A stretch of 64,000 nt of DNA from Areca catechu (Eukaryota > Streptophyta > Magnoliopsida > Arecales > Arecaceae): NCBI GenBank assembly GCA_021397845.1, contig CM038047.1, positions 123,796,112 to 123,860,111 on the forward strand. The letters run 5' to 3'. Numbering within the stretch: the first letter of the stretch is position 1; each line of letters starts with the position of its first letter. Positions 54,234 to 63,704 of this stretch are shown in pieces. A program made the position numbers and the translations under genes. The notes below the pieces were generated by a model. The model worked only from the letters and a program-made list of their open reading frames with translations, did no database searches and was not told the origin of the DNA.

Positions 54234-55379
54234 ATGTCTACCCGGAATGGAGTGCCCTACCAACCTGGTCAAACCCAACCTGATTTAGAGGCCATGGTTA
54301 GAGCTCTTACTGAGAGTATGAATAAATTAAGTCAGGATATGAATGAGAATTTTACCCAGCTTAGGGATCGAGTCCAAGTACTTGAGGAACCTAGGCATCG
54401 GAATTGGACTCCTGACCCAGATTTTAATGTACCTCAACCTCACCCACACCAAGAGCCTAGAAGACCTTTATACCGAGATCCTGAACCTAATCATTGGAGG
54501 CCTGACCCAGAACCTGAGGATAGAGATGATAGGTTCATTTGAAACATCAAGTTAGATGCACCCACTTTTGATGGTAGCCTAAATCCTAAGGTGTATTCTG
54601 ATTGGGAGGGTGAGATGGACCAGTACTTTGAGTGGTATGCCATGTCTGAGGAAAGGAAGTTCAAGTTTGCCAAGATGAAATTAATACGTCAAGCTAGGTT
54701 ATACTGGGGGAACATTGAGCTGACCACTAGAAGACGAAATGTAGAGCCCATAACCACTTGGCAGGGTATGAAAGAGAAACTTAGAGACAAGTACCTATCC
54801 ATTTCATTCCAGCAAAATCTGTTAGACCAATGGCAGACTTTGAAACAAGGGAACCGATCTGTTTCAGACTACACAACCACCTTTGATGAATACCTGATGA
54901 GATGTGATGTTAGTGAAGTCCATGAAGTCACTTTGTCTAGATTTAGGGCTGGGCTTAGGGAAAATATTAAGAGAGAGTTTTTTCTGAGAGAGGTTACTGA
55001 CCTAGACCAAGCCTATCAGATTGCACTGAACACTGAGAAGTTTCAGAGAGGACCCATGCCATCTAGGGTTAGTGCCCCAATCCCAAGAAATGGACCTAGC
55101 CAGGTTACCCCTAGCAAGCCTAATCAGGGTATCCCCACCCCTAGGCCCATGGACAAAGGTAAGGCACCTGACACCTAGAGAACCCCTAGTATCATCTGTT
55201 TTAAGTGCCAGAAGCCCAGTCATATCTCCACTCAGTGCACAGCCATAGCTTGTTTTAAGTGTCATAAGGTAGGTCATGTTTCTAGCCAGTGCCCTCGTAG
55301 ATCCCTATATATAGAAGAGGGAGGAGAAGAGAATTCCGAGCCTAATGAGGAGTTTGAAGAAGAAGTTTATGAGGCCAGA
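54234..55379 (+). pseudogene. gag: Gag of element H
   Basis: The start is ATG 54234 (M-S-T-R-N-G-V-P-Y). The N-terminal coiled coil is about 22 residues shorter than in D. A TGA at 54540-54542 replaces the arginine codon of R-F-I-R-N-I, a CGA to TGA type change. The capsid block is open at 54591-55178 (D-W-E-G-E-M-D-Q-Y-F-E-W-Y, L-L-D-Q-W-Q). A TAG follows K-A-P-D-T. Two zinc knuckles lie at about 55198-55300: the first reads C-F-K-C-Q-K-P-S-H with Gly to Ser, the second C-F-K-C-H-K-V-G-H is normal. An acidic linker leads straight into pol. Confidence 0.88.
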
Positions 55380-57581
55380 ATGAATTTGGTTGATGAGTAT
55401 GAAGGAGAGGAAGAATCCACTGAATCTGACCACTTAGGGGTTGTGAGATGCATCCTGTCCCAGACTAAAGTTCAGGAAGATTGGCGTAGGACTAACATCC
55501 TACAGACTTTCCTTAAACTAGGGGATAAGGTTTGTAAAATCATCATAGATAGTGGGAGCTGTGTGAATGCCATTTCTACTAGCACTGTCAAAATGTTAGG
55601 CTTAACCCCAGTTCCCCACCCCAACCCCTATAAGGTTTCTTGGGTAGACTCTACCTCTATACCCATCCAGTCTAGATGTCAGGTCCAAATCCAAATGCAA
55701 TCCTATCAAGAGAAGATTTGGTGTGATGTCTTGCCCATGGGGGTGAGCAGTATAATTCTTGGAAGACCTTGGTTGTATGATCATGATGCCACCCTCTTAG
55801 GAAAATCCAACACCTGTGTCTTTAGTTTCAATGGAAAGAAAATCACAATCCATTCAGTCCCTCCTAAGGACATGGTAGCTAAAGGAACCAGTAAGGTCAG
55901 AGAAATGAAGACTGGAGTGAATCTAATTAGTGCCAAGGATCTAGAACAAGAAATTCATAGTGGTTCACCCATTTGGATGTTGACTGCTAAGGAACTTAGG
56001 ACTCCTACACCCTCAGAGCCTCCTCAGGAAGTTAAGCCTTTATTAGAAGAATTTGAGGATGTTTTTCCCGAGGATCTGCCAGACCACCTTCCACCTCTTA
56101 GGGATATTCAGCATTCCATAGATTTAGTCCCAGGAGCTACTTTACCCAACTTGCCCCATTATAGGATGGATCCATCGGAGCATAAAGAACTGCAAAAGCA
56201 GGTTGGCGAATTGTTGAGGAAGGGGTTCATTAGAGAGAGTCTTAGCCCTTGTGCAGTCCCTGCACTTTTAACCCCGAAGAAGGATGGCACGTGGAGGATG
56301 TGTGTTGACAGTAGTGCCATCAATAAAATCACAATCAAGTATAGGTTCCCCATCCCTAGACTATATGACATGCTTGATATGATGGCCGGTGCCATGGTTT
56401 TTTATAAAATTGATCTCAAGAGTGGCTATCATCAGGTTAGGATTAGACCAGGGGATGAGTGGAAAACAGCCTTCAAAACTAAGGATGGTCTCTTTGAATG
56501 GGTTGTTATGCCTTTTGGGTTGTCCAATGCCCCTAGTACTTTCATGAGGATTATGACCCAAGTACTTAGTGCTTTCATAGGGAAGTTTGTAGTGGTCTAT
56601 TTTGATGATATCCTGATCTATAGTAAGACCCGTGCAGATCACCTAGGCCACCTTAGACAAGTCTGTCAAGTTTTAAGGAATGATAGTCTCTACGGTAATC
56701 TCAAAAAGTGTGAATTTATGACCAGTAGGATTATCTTCCTTGGATTTGTTGTAAACCCTGACGGCGTGGCTGCCGATCCTGAAAAGATTAGGTCCATAGT
56801 AGAATGGCCAGAGACGACCAGTGTGCATGAAGTCAGAAGTTTCCATGGCTTGGCTACCTTCTATAGGCGATTCATCAAGGGGTTTAGTACCGTAGTTGCT
56901 CCTATCACAGACTGCATCAGGAAGGGAGAATTTCAGTGGACCAAAGCAGCCCATAAAGCCTTCCTAGATCTTAAGGATAGGATGACCCAGGCACCCATTT
57001 TGAGACTACCGGACTTTTCAAAGGTATTTGAGGTTGCCTGTGATGCTTCAGGAGTAGGTATAGGTGGAGTTCTAAGCCAAGAGAACCATCCCGTAGCATT
57101 CTTTAGTGAAAAACTTAATGATGCTAAGCTTAGGTATTCTACCTATGATAAGGAATTTTATGCGGTAGTGCAAGCTTTGCGTTACTGGAGACATTATTTA
57201 CTACCGCAAGAATTTGTGCTGTTTTCGGACCATGAGGCTCTTAGATTCTTGAATTCTCAGAAGAAGCTTAACCCTAGGCATGCTAAGTGGGTAGAGTATA
57301 TCCAGTCCTATACTTTTGTTTTGAAGCATAAGGCTGGGTCTGAAAATAAGGTAGCTGATGCCCTTAGTCGTCGATCTTTGTTGTTGAATTCTGTTATGGC
57401 TGAAGTCATAGGGTTTGAGCAAATCAAAGAAGAATATGGGTCATGTCCGGATTTCAAGACTGTATACCAGGATCTAACTCAAGGACCATCTAGTGAACAT
57501 AAGGATTATTCCCTTTTAGATGGCTTTCTGTTCTTTAAGAATAGGCTTTGCATCCCTAGAACCTCTCTTAGGGAATTCTAG
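55380..57581 (+). CDS. pol: Protease, RT and RNase H of element H (733-codon ORF)
   Basis: This is the longest intact frame in the window. Its methionine lies in the Gag-protease linker, so the natural product begins upstream. The protease D-S-G is at residues 57-59. RT has the catalytic aspartates D345 (in Y-K-I-D-L-K-S-G-Y-H-Q) and D409-D410 in Y-F-D-D (407-410). Two nearby changes, S-S-A-I-N for S-R-A-I-N (312) and F-Y-K-I-D for F-S-K-I-D (342), may matter. RNase H carries D555, E592, D617 and D660. The frame ends at TAG 57579-57581, after L-R-E-F, where relatives continue into integrase, so the Pol polyprotein is truncated. Confidence 0.92.
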   Translation: MNLVDEYEGEEESTESDHLGVVRCILSQTKVQEDWRRTNILQTFLKLGDKVCKIIIDSGSCVNAISTSTVKMLGLTPVPHPNPYKVSWVDSTSIPIQSRCQVQIQMQSYQEKIWCDVLPMGVSSIILGRPWLYDHDATLLGKSNTCVFSFNGKKITIHSVPPKDMVAKGTSKVREMKTGVNLISAKDLEQEIHSGSPIWMLTAKELRTPTPSEPPQEVKPLLEEFEDVFPEDLPDHLPPLRDIQHSIDLVPGATLPNLPHYRMDPSEHKELQKQVGELLRKGFIRESLSPCAVPALLTPKKDGTWRMCVDSSAINKITIKYRFPIPRLYDMLDMMAGAMVFYKIDLKSGYHQVRIRPGDEWKTAFKTKDGLFEWVVMPFGLSNAPSTFMRIMTQVLSAFIGKFVVVYFDDILIYSKTRADHLGHLRQVCQVLRNDSLYGNLKKCEFMTSRIIFLGFVVNPDGVAADPEKIRSIVEWPETTSVHEVRSFHGLATFYRRFIKGFSTVVAPITDCIRKGEFQWTKAAHKAFLDLKDRMTQAPILRLPDFSKVFEVACDASGVGIGGVLSQENHPVAFFSEKLNDAKLRYSTYDKEFYAVVQALRYWRHYLLPQEFVLFSDHEALRFLNSQKKLNPRHAKWVEYIQSYTFVLKHKAGSENKVADALSRRSLLLNSVMAEVIGFEQIKEEYGSCPDFKTVYQDLTQGPSSEHKDYSLLDGFLFFKNRLCIPRTSLREF

Positions 57582-58798
57582 ATTTGGGAAACTCATGCTG
57601 GAGGTTTAGCTGGCCATTTCGGAAAAGATAAGACCACCCTGGCTATTGAAGACCATTTTTTTTGGCCTAGCTTAAAAAGAGATGTAGCACACATTGTGGC
57701 TAGGTGTCGGACCTGCGCTGTTGCCAAATAGCGAAAACAGAACACCGGCCTTTATACCCCACTCCCTGTCCCAGATCATCCTTGGCAAGATGTGAGCATG
57801 GACTTTGTGTTAGGTTTGCCTAAGACCCAGAGGAGGCATGACTCTATCTTGTTGTAGTAGACCGATTTTCCAAGATGGCCCATTTCTTGCCTTGTTCCCA
57901 AACATTTGATGCGTCTAAGGTAGCCACCCTGTTCTTTAATGAGATAGTTCGACTCCATGGCCTACCCAAGACCATTATTTCAGATAGGGATGTTCGGTTC
58001 ACCAGCTATTTCTGGAAAACCCTTTGGCATAAGTTAGGGATGAAACTTAAGTTTTCAACTGCATATCATCCCCAGACTGATGGCCAAACTGAAATAGTGA
58101 ACCATAGTTTAGGCAATCTCCTAAGGTGTCTTGTTGGTGAAAACATTAGGAACTGGGATTTGTACTTACCTAGAGCTGAATTTGCATATAATGACTCGGT
58201 CAATAGGTCTACGGGTAAGAGTCCATTTGAAATTGTGCATGGTTACAAACCCCACACACCTCTTGACCTAGCTCCTTTACCAGTCCACACACGGGTCTCC
58301 GAGTCTGCTGAAGTTTTTGCACAGCATATAAAAGACTTGCATAAAGAAATTCAAGCCAAAATAAATTTAAGTAATGAAACTTATAAGAAATTGGCTGACT
58401 CTCAAAGGCGAGTCAAAACTTTTGACGAAGGAGACTATGTAATGATTAGGATAAGGCCTGAACGGTTTCCTCCTAGAACCGTTAGAAAGTTACATGCTAG
58501 GGGAGCTGGACCATTTAGAGTGGTAAAGAGAGTAGGATCCAATGCCTATATGCTCGAGTTGCCTCCAGAACTAGGCATTAGCTCCACTTTCAACATTACA
58601 GACCTAGTAGAGTATAGGGAGCCAGCTGTGATTCCCAGTGAGGCTTTTGAACCTAATCCTGCTCTTGAGAGTGAACCTGACCCTGTGTGTCCACCAACAA
58701 ATTGGCCTATGAGGAAAGAGCAGATTGAAAAGATCCTGGATGATCAGGTTATCTCTACTCGTAATCGAGGATACCAAGATACCTGGTCTGCTAGCTAG
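57582..58798 (+). pseudogene. int: Integrase and chromodomain N-part of element H
   Basis: The HHCC domain (H-A-G-G-L-A-G-H, C-R-T-C) lies at 57590-57720, in frame with pol but followed by a TAG after A-V-A-K. The first catalytic D (S-M-D-F) is near 57805; a frameshift follows near 57853. The open stretch 57875-58798 has S-D-R-D, Q-T-E with the E of DDE, and a tail with G-A-G-P-F-R-V-V-K. The chromodomain begins E-K-I-L-D-D-Q, but a one-base loss in the Y-Q-R-Y codons shifts the frame and TAGs follow; the W of W-Q-G is mutated as in C. Confidence 0.88.
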
Positions 58799-58922
58799 GA
58801 AGGCCAGATTCTGATGACTCTTGGATCTCCCGAGAAGAGTTACAAGAGCTGGACCCAGACCTCTTGGAGAGATACCAGAGCCAACTTGATCCATACTCGA
58901 CAGGGTCGAGTTCCTCCCACCC
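58799..58922 (+). pseudogene. Chromodomain C-part of element H
   Basis: The remaining codons (P-D-S-D-D-S-W-I-S-R-E-E-L-Q-E-L-D-P-D-L-L-E-R-Y) are readable here in the original frame after the indel, running up to the polypurine tract. Confidence 0.75.
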
Positions 58923-58930
58923 TGGGAGAA
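58923..58930 (+). promoter_or_regulatory. Polypurine tract of element H
   Basis: TGGGAGAA, one base before the 3' LTR start at 58932. Confidence 0.72.
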
Positions 58931-58931
58931 T

Positions 58932-59357
58932 TGGTGCAGGCACCAGACTCAGAAGAAGGCTTCAGAGCTCCTTCTGGATCTCTGATTAACCTTGCCCGAA
59001 GAATTAGGGTTTTTGGTTTGTAATAAGAGTTGACTAGATCAACTTAATTTAGCTTGAGTCTACATTACCTGCATTTTATTTTGTTGAGTCATGTTGACTC
59101 AGTAGTGGACTAGGGTTTCAACCTGGGATGTTACATTTTCTCCCAAGACCAAGCAAGTGGACACCACACTCCCAGTCCAGGGGTGCCATATCTACATCCA
59201 GCAGCCTTTGGTCCCCACTCCACAAATAGCAACTCCCTTCTCTCATGCGCCAGATGAGGAGAAGTCCACCAAGAGTCCACAAATCAAGGGGGCAGCCAAG
59301 ACTTTCCTAAGAACTCCAAAGCAAAGATGGGAAGAAATTCTCTTGGAAGAGAACTTC
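58932..59357 (+). repeat. 3' LTR of element H, left part
   Basis: It matches 51716-52154 of the 5' LTR (with one internal duplication of CACTCCCAGCCA missing). It breaks off at GAGAACTTC, where the 5' LTR continues with AAGGGGG. A new LTR start, TGGTGCGGGCACCAG, follows, showing insertion of I. ACTTC (59353-59357) is the candidate left target site. Confidence 0.87.
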
Positions 59358-61030
59358 TGGTGCGGGCACCAGACTCATAAGAAGACTTCAGAGCTCCATT
59401 TGGATCTCTAATTGACATTGCCCGAGAAATTAGGGTTTGTAATAAAGGTTGACCTGGTCAACCAGTTTATTTATTTTTATTTATTTCTTGAGTCACCATT
59501 TAAATTTTGTTGAGTCATGTTGACTCGGTGCAAGTCCCGATGTGGTTTCAATTTTATCCAAAATGGTGCCGCAATTGTCTTCCAATCAAATCAAGGTCCA
59601 AAATGGTGCCACATTTGTCTTCCAATCAAATCAAGGTCCAAGCAAGTGGAGGCCACACTCCAAGCCACACGCCCAGCCACACTCTGAGCACATGCCAGGG
59701 TCCAGGAGGCGCCACAGAGGCATCCCAGTGTCATGGTCCCCACATCCAAAGAAGAAAAAAATCAAATTGGAAGCCAATTTAAAGGAGGCGTCCATACCTG
59801 CCAATTTTGTCTAAGCAAAGAAGGAAAGGGACTTCTCTTGGAGAAAAAATCAAAGAAGGACATCCAACCTACTCCTAATTGAACTTCAAATCAAAATCAA
59901 AGAGCTTAACTTGGAGTGGAAGAAAAGAAGAAATGCCATAAGGAGAAGAGGACTCCAAATCCAAATCCAACTCCAAAGAAGGCGCCATAAAAAAAATTCC
60001 AAAAAAATCCTTTATGGCCGTCCCAAATTTTTTTGAATTCTTGGTCAACCAAGAGAGGAGGTTTTCTACCTAATCTAGAGGTTGGAGGAGTTTAGTCCCA
60101 CATGGAAATTTGTACAAACTTGGAGAAAATTTTAGGTCTATATAATAGACCTCTCTTTGTAACTTTAGAAAATCAATGAAGAAAAATTATTTTTGCTATT
60201 CTCTTGTGTTGAGTAACCTAGGTTTCTCTTCTTCCGCACTATTCTAAGTGTTGAGCTCCGTGAGGGGGTAATCCGGGTTCCATTGGAGCCTTGAGAAGGT
60301 GAGAGATCTCCATCTTTATCCAAAACCCTAGGTTAGCCACTTAAAAATCCAAAACCCTAGCCGCCCTTCATTACTTTCAATCCATCGAACCCTAGCTCCT
60401 TCCATCTCCCACGGCCTCTCTCTCTCTACAAGTCCAGGCCGTCCACCTTCATCCAGATCCATTCCGGCTACTTCAGATCCAGAGCAAGTTCCAGGAAAAT
60501 CACATCAGCTTCCAGGAGAATCCAGTTTCAGCAATTTCAATCTTCAAGTTCATCAACCTGGTAAATTTTTCCCTTGACTCTCTGATTCCATCAATTGTTT
60601 TTCTTCTCTTCCAGATCTTGAGTTCAGGAGAAGCCAACCCGCCAAAGGACCAGTATTGGAGGATCCATTGCGAAGATATCTGAATCCGAGGATCCAACAA
60701 TCTGCTCGGGAGAGTTCTTCCACCAAAATCTGTGAAGATCATTGTCTGGTTAGGTAAACCATCTCTTCTCTTTTTTTTGTTCTGTTGAAAGTTCAGAGCA
60801 AAACCCTAAGTCTGGGAGTTTCTTAACCCCCAGCGATCCGTTGCTTCTGAACTACTCTGATAATTTAGTTTCCTTAAAATTGTGCTTTCAATTATCATAT
60901 TAGTATCTTTCAATGTTAGGTTAACTTTTCTTTGATTTGAAGCCAACTTCTACAAACATATAAAAACAACAAAAAAATTAGTTAATCTTAATTTACTTCC
61001 ACATCACATCCCTTTATTTGTTCTGCATCA
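59358..61030 (+). repeat. 5' LTR of element I
   Basis: 1673 bases from TGGTGCGGGCACCAG to CTGCATCA. It has a local duplication near 59565-59640 (TCCAAAATGGTGCC followed by TTGTCTTCCAATC, twice). The TATA box CTATATAATA is at 60137-60146. Confidence 0.87.
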
Positions 61031-61140
61031 TTTTTGGTATCAAAGCTTCCGTTCTGCATCATTTTTGGTATCAGAGCTTCCGTTCTGCATCATTTTTGGT
61101 ATCAGAGCTTCCGTTCTGCATCATTTTTGGTATCAGAGCC
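61021..61140 (+). repeat. Four-fold 31-base repeat of the LTR end and primer site
   Basis: A 31-base unit, TTCTGCATCATTTTTGGTAT followed by CAGAGCTTCCG, starts at 61021, 61052, 61083 and 61114. Each copy includes the last bases of the LTR (GCATCA) and a primer-binding site (TGGTATCAGAGC; the first copy has CAAAGC). The fourth runs into the normal leader (CCAGTCTAGGG). The primer sites are at 61035, 61066, 61097 and 61128. No other element here has more than one. Confidence 0.92.
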
Positions 61141-62030
61141 CAGTCTAGGGTTTCTGATTTGCTTGCTTGCTTGTTTTGATTGTTTTCTCTTTTTATTTTG
61201 TCTGCTCGAAGTAGACTCCCCAGGACGTCCGGTCCTAGGAACTAAGCGAGGCGCAAGCCTCCTCCTCCCATTCCATGGGGTGTTCCTAGGGCGTGTAGGG
61301 GATCCATTGGGTTATAACTTCGTAGCAGGGATTATAAACGGGAAAGACAATCTAGTTGCAGCCCATAATTGCCCTGTTGTCTGAATTATCTCTCCCTGTA
61401 TAAAATTACGAATTGCATGATTTTTGCTTTGTTGAAACCAGTATAATTGAACCTATTTTCCATAATTTTTCTATGATTTATTGGTTTCAGTAAAAATTCT
61501 GAGCATTAAAATACAACAACTCTATTTTTTTTGTTCTGCAATTCAATTCTTTTTGGAGTGATCATCTCATAATTTACTTAAGGGCAATTGAGCATCTAAG
61601 ATAAGGAGAGGAGTTGATTACCTCTCCTTAGCCCAAAACCACCATCCAATCATTCGAACCTAGACCTAATTTAAAATCAGTTAGACCTAATTTGCCCTAG
61701 TGGGCTAGGGACACCAATTGGTCGGGTCTAGGCTAGTGTTGAGTCAGTTTGCCGAGTTATTCTGTGTGTGCTTAGCACCCAGTGTCTAGAACGGTGGTTC
61801 AGGGATCCATTCCCGAAGGGCTTGTGTGCTGGTCTGCCTACCTGGCCAATCACTGATTGGTGTCTAGGATTGGCAATCAGAGACCTAACACTCCCCTTAC
61901 ACCTGCCTGGCTGAGTCCTGAGTTACTACAGGCTAGCTTGCCACTCTGATTGGGCATCTAGTTTGGACTCTAGGTCTAGTGATCCAGTAGTCGCTTTAGT
62001 CTAGTCACATTCTGTGTGTTTGCTTGCATC
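61141..62030 (+). other. Untranslated leader of element I
   Basis: Non-coding and homologous to the leader of H. The hairpin is perfect here: TAAGGAGAGG (61602-61611) and CCTCTCCTTA (61621-61630). The CCCTAG/CTAGGG palindrome is at 61695-61710. Confidence 0.75.
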
Positions 62031-62405
62031 ATGTCTACCCGGAATGGAGTGCCCTACCAACCTGGTCAAACCCAACCTGATTTAGAGGCCATGGTTAGAG
62101 CTCTTACTGAGAGTATGAACAAACTGAGTCAGGATTTGACTGCTACTGTTACCCAGTGTAAAGAACAAGTCCATGAGAATTTTACCCAGCTTAGGGATCA
62201 AGTCCAAGTCCTTGAGAAACGTAGACATCAAAATTGGATCCCTGATCCAAAATTTAATAGGCCCCAACCTCATCCATACCAGGAGCCTAGGAGGACCTTA
62301 TACCATGATCCCGAGCATAACCTTAGGAAGCCTAACCATGATATCTATAGTGTGGATCGTGTCTATGAGAGGTCCTTACAATATTCTAGACCAGTCACTC
62401 AATAA
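62031..62405 (+). pseudogene. Gag N-terminus of element I
   Basis: ATG at 62031 begins M-S-T-R-N-G-V-P-Y-Q-P-G-Q, as in C, D and H, with the same coiled coil (T-E-S-M-N-K-L-S-Q-D) and Q-E-P-R-R linker. The homology ends near residue 100, and the capsid block that should follow is absent. A TAA at 62403-62405 interrupts, but the same frame continues into the next ORF, so one nonsense change splits what would be a protein of about 558 codons. Confidence 0.82.
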
Positions 62406-62468
62406 CCCAAGTCTTCTAGATCAAACCATTTAGATCCACACCCATGCCCAAGTAAGGTCTCTACTAGC

Positions 62469-63704
62469 TTGAAACCCAGTGTGACCCTGGTTCCTATATC
62501 GCAAGAATGTTTGTTTTGTGGAGAAAGAGGCCATAAATCTAGCCAGTGCCCATGCATAGGACTGGCTTGTGCACAGCTAAGTGGTAAGAATCCTAAGGTT
62601 GACATTAATGAGGGAGAACCCAAGCCTACCAATGAGGAAGAAAGGTTAGGTATGACAAGCCTAGAATCAGTTGACCCGATTACCACTGACCCGAAACCCA
62701 TTGAAGATGGCATCGAGGAAGTATATGATGCTGGCTTGAGTCTAGTTGATGAATATGAGGGGGAAGAACTTGAAGAATGTGACATAGATACTATTGGTTC
62801 CTTACTTGAGGAGACCTTGGAGAGCAACCAAGTGGTAGGACCTAGTTCAGAAATTCAAGAGATTTGTGAGAACCAGGTTCCTTTAGTCAAATACCCCCAG
62901 GAAGAACTCATAGTGTTAGCCCGAGCTATCAGTTCGTACCCTCTAATGACAGTCATTCCCCAAGTACCAATTGAAGATCTTTGCACTGAACTGTTTACGT
63001 TTGCCCACCCTATGGTAGATCCTCTCCTTAGGATGACTGAATCAAGCCTCTTACAATTGGACCTTGTCCCATGCCCAGCCACTAAGGTCTCTCCCGTAAT
63101 CTCAGTTGAACATCCTTGTCTTGAGCGGATTAATTCACCCAGTTCTGTAGAAGCCCTCCTTATGGTCCCAGACCCCTTCCTTCGCATGACTGACCTACCC
63201 TTCTATAGAGTATACCTTTCCTCATCCATAGGTCAAATTTCAAGTCTTGAGGTCATCATCCATAGACCCTCCCATGAATCATTCTCTAATCTAGTTCTTG
63301 AGAAAGTGGATCATTATTTGCTTAGAGAACAAACCTTTACTATTGCAATCACATGTCCTAGGCTACTTCCCGAACCATCTCTTGATCCATTCCTGGGAGT
63401 AGCAAACTTTTTCTTTCATAAGGATGACCAGTTGACACTCATAGATCACCATTCAAACATTCAGGTCACCACCTTTAGTCAACAGGTAATTCGAGACTCC
63501 ACCTCATATCTCCTCCCTTTCTCTAGGACTTCCAATGCTTCTTACACCATCCAAGTATACTTTGTCGAAGTCTTTAGAGTGAACCACGTGTCAGAACCTA
63601 TTAGGTTTGCCACCTACTTCTGGAAGACCTTATGGCACCTACTAGGTACCCATGATAAGTTTTCATGCTCTGCATGCCATCCTCCGACCCAAGGTCAAAC
63701 CTAG
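62469..63704 (+). CDS. Chimeric ORF of unknown function, element I
   Basis: The ORF has 411 codons in the same frame as the Gag N-terminus. A CCHC zinc knuckle is at residues 14-27 (C-L-F-C-G-E-R-G-H-K-S-S-Q-C). The acidic linker (E-V-Y-D-A-G-L-S-L-V-D-E-Y-E-G-E-E) is near residues 84-101. About 275 residues I cannot assign follow; they are rich in Pro, Ser, Leu and acids, with no transmembrane run and no catalytic motif I can see. The end (R-F-A-T-Y-F-W-K-T-L-W-H-L-L-G, then Q-G-Q-T) is a piece of the integrase core between the second D and the E of DDE. Segments align with G at 37750-38416. Long coding potential despite loss of pol suggests selection or recent origin. Confidence 0.8.
   Translation: MKPSVTLVPISQECLFCGERGHKSSQCPCIGLACAQLSGKNPKVDINEGEPKPTNEEERLGMTSLESVDPITTDPKPIEDGIEEVYDAGLSLVDEYEGEELEECDIDTIGSLLEETLESNQVVGPSSEIQEICENQVPLVKYPQEELIVLARAISSYPLMTVIPQVPIEDLCTELFTFAHPMVDPLLRMTESSLLQLDLVPCPATKVSPVISVEHPCLERINSPSSVEALLMVPDPFLRMTDLPFYRVYLSSSIGQISSLEVIIHRPSHESFSNLVLEKVDHYLLREQTFTIAITCPRLLPEPSLDPFLGVANFFFHKDDQLTLIDHHSNIQVTTFSQQVIRDSTSYLLPFSRTSNASYTIQVYFVEVFRVNHVSEPIRFATYFWKTLWHLLGTHDKFSCSACHPPTQGQT

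Larger units (their letters stand above)
51716..59357 (+). mobile_element. Element H: Ty3/gypsy chromovirus, C-D family
   Basis: H has a 5' LTR of 1620 bases, a Met-tRNA primer site, leader, gag, pol, chromodomain, polypurine tract and the first 426 bases of the 3' LTR, where element I is inserted. Its proteins are very similar to bodies C and D, and its pol has the longest intact frame in the window. It is inserted in the protease of K; its left target site is CCTTC (51711-51715). The rest of its 3' LTR should lie right of element I. Confidence 0.9.

Noticed and set aside
59358..61030. Treating 58932-61030 as one long LTR shared by H and I, like the C-D composite
   Set aside because: A second LTR start at 59358 follows exactly at a point where the 5' LTR of H continues differently, so nested insertion explains it better.
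61034..61384. 116-codon plus ORF over the LTR end and leader of I
   Set aside because: It is produced by the 31-base repeat (period not a multiple of three) and has no similarity to any protein; the region is a primer-site array and leader.
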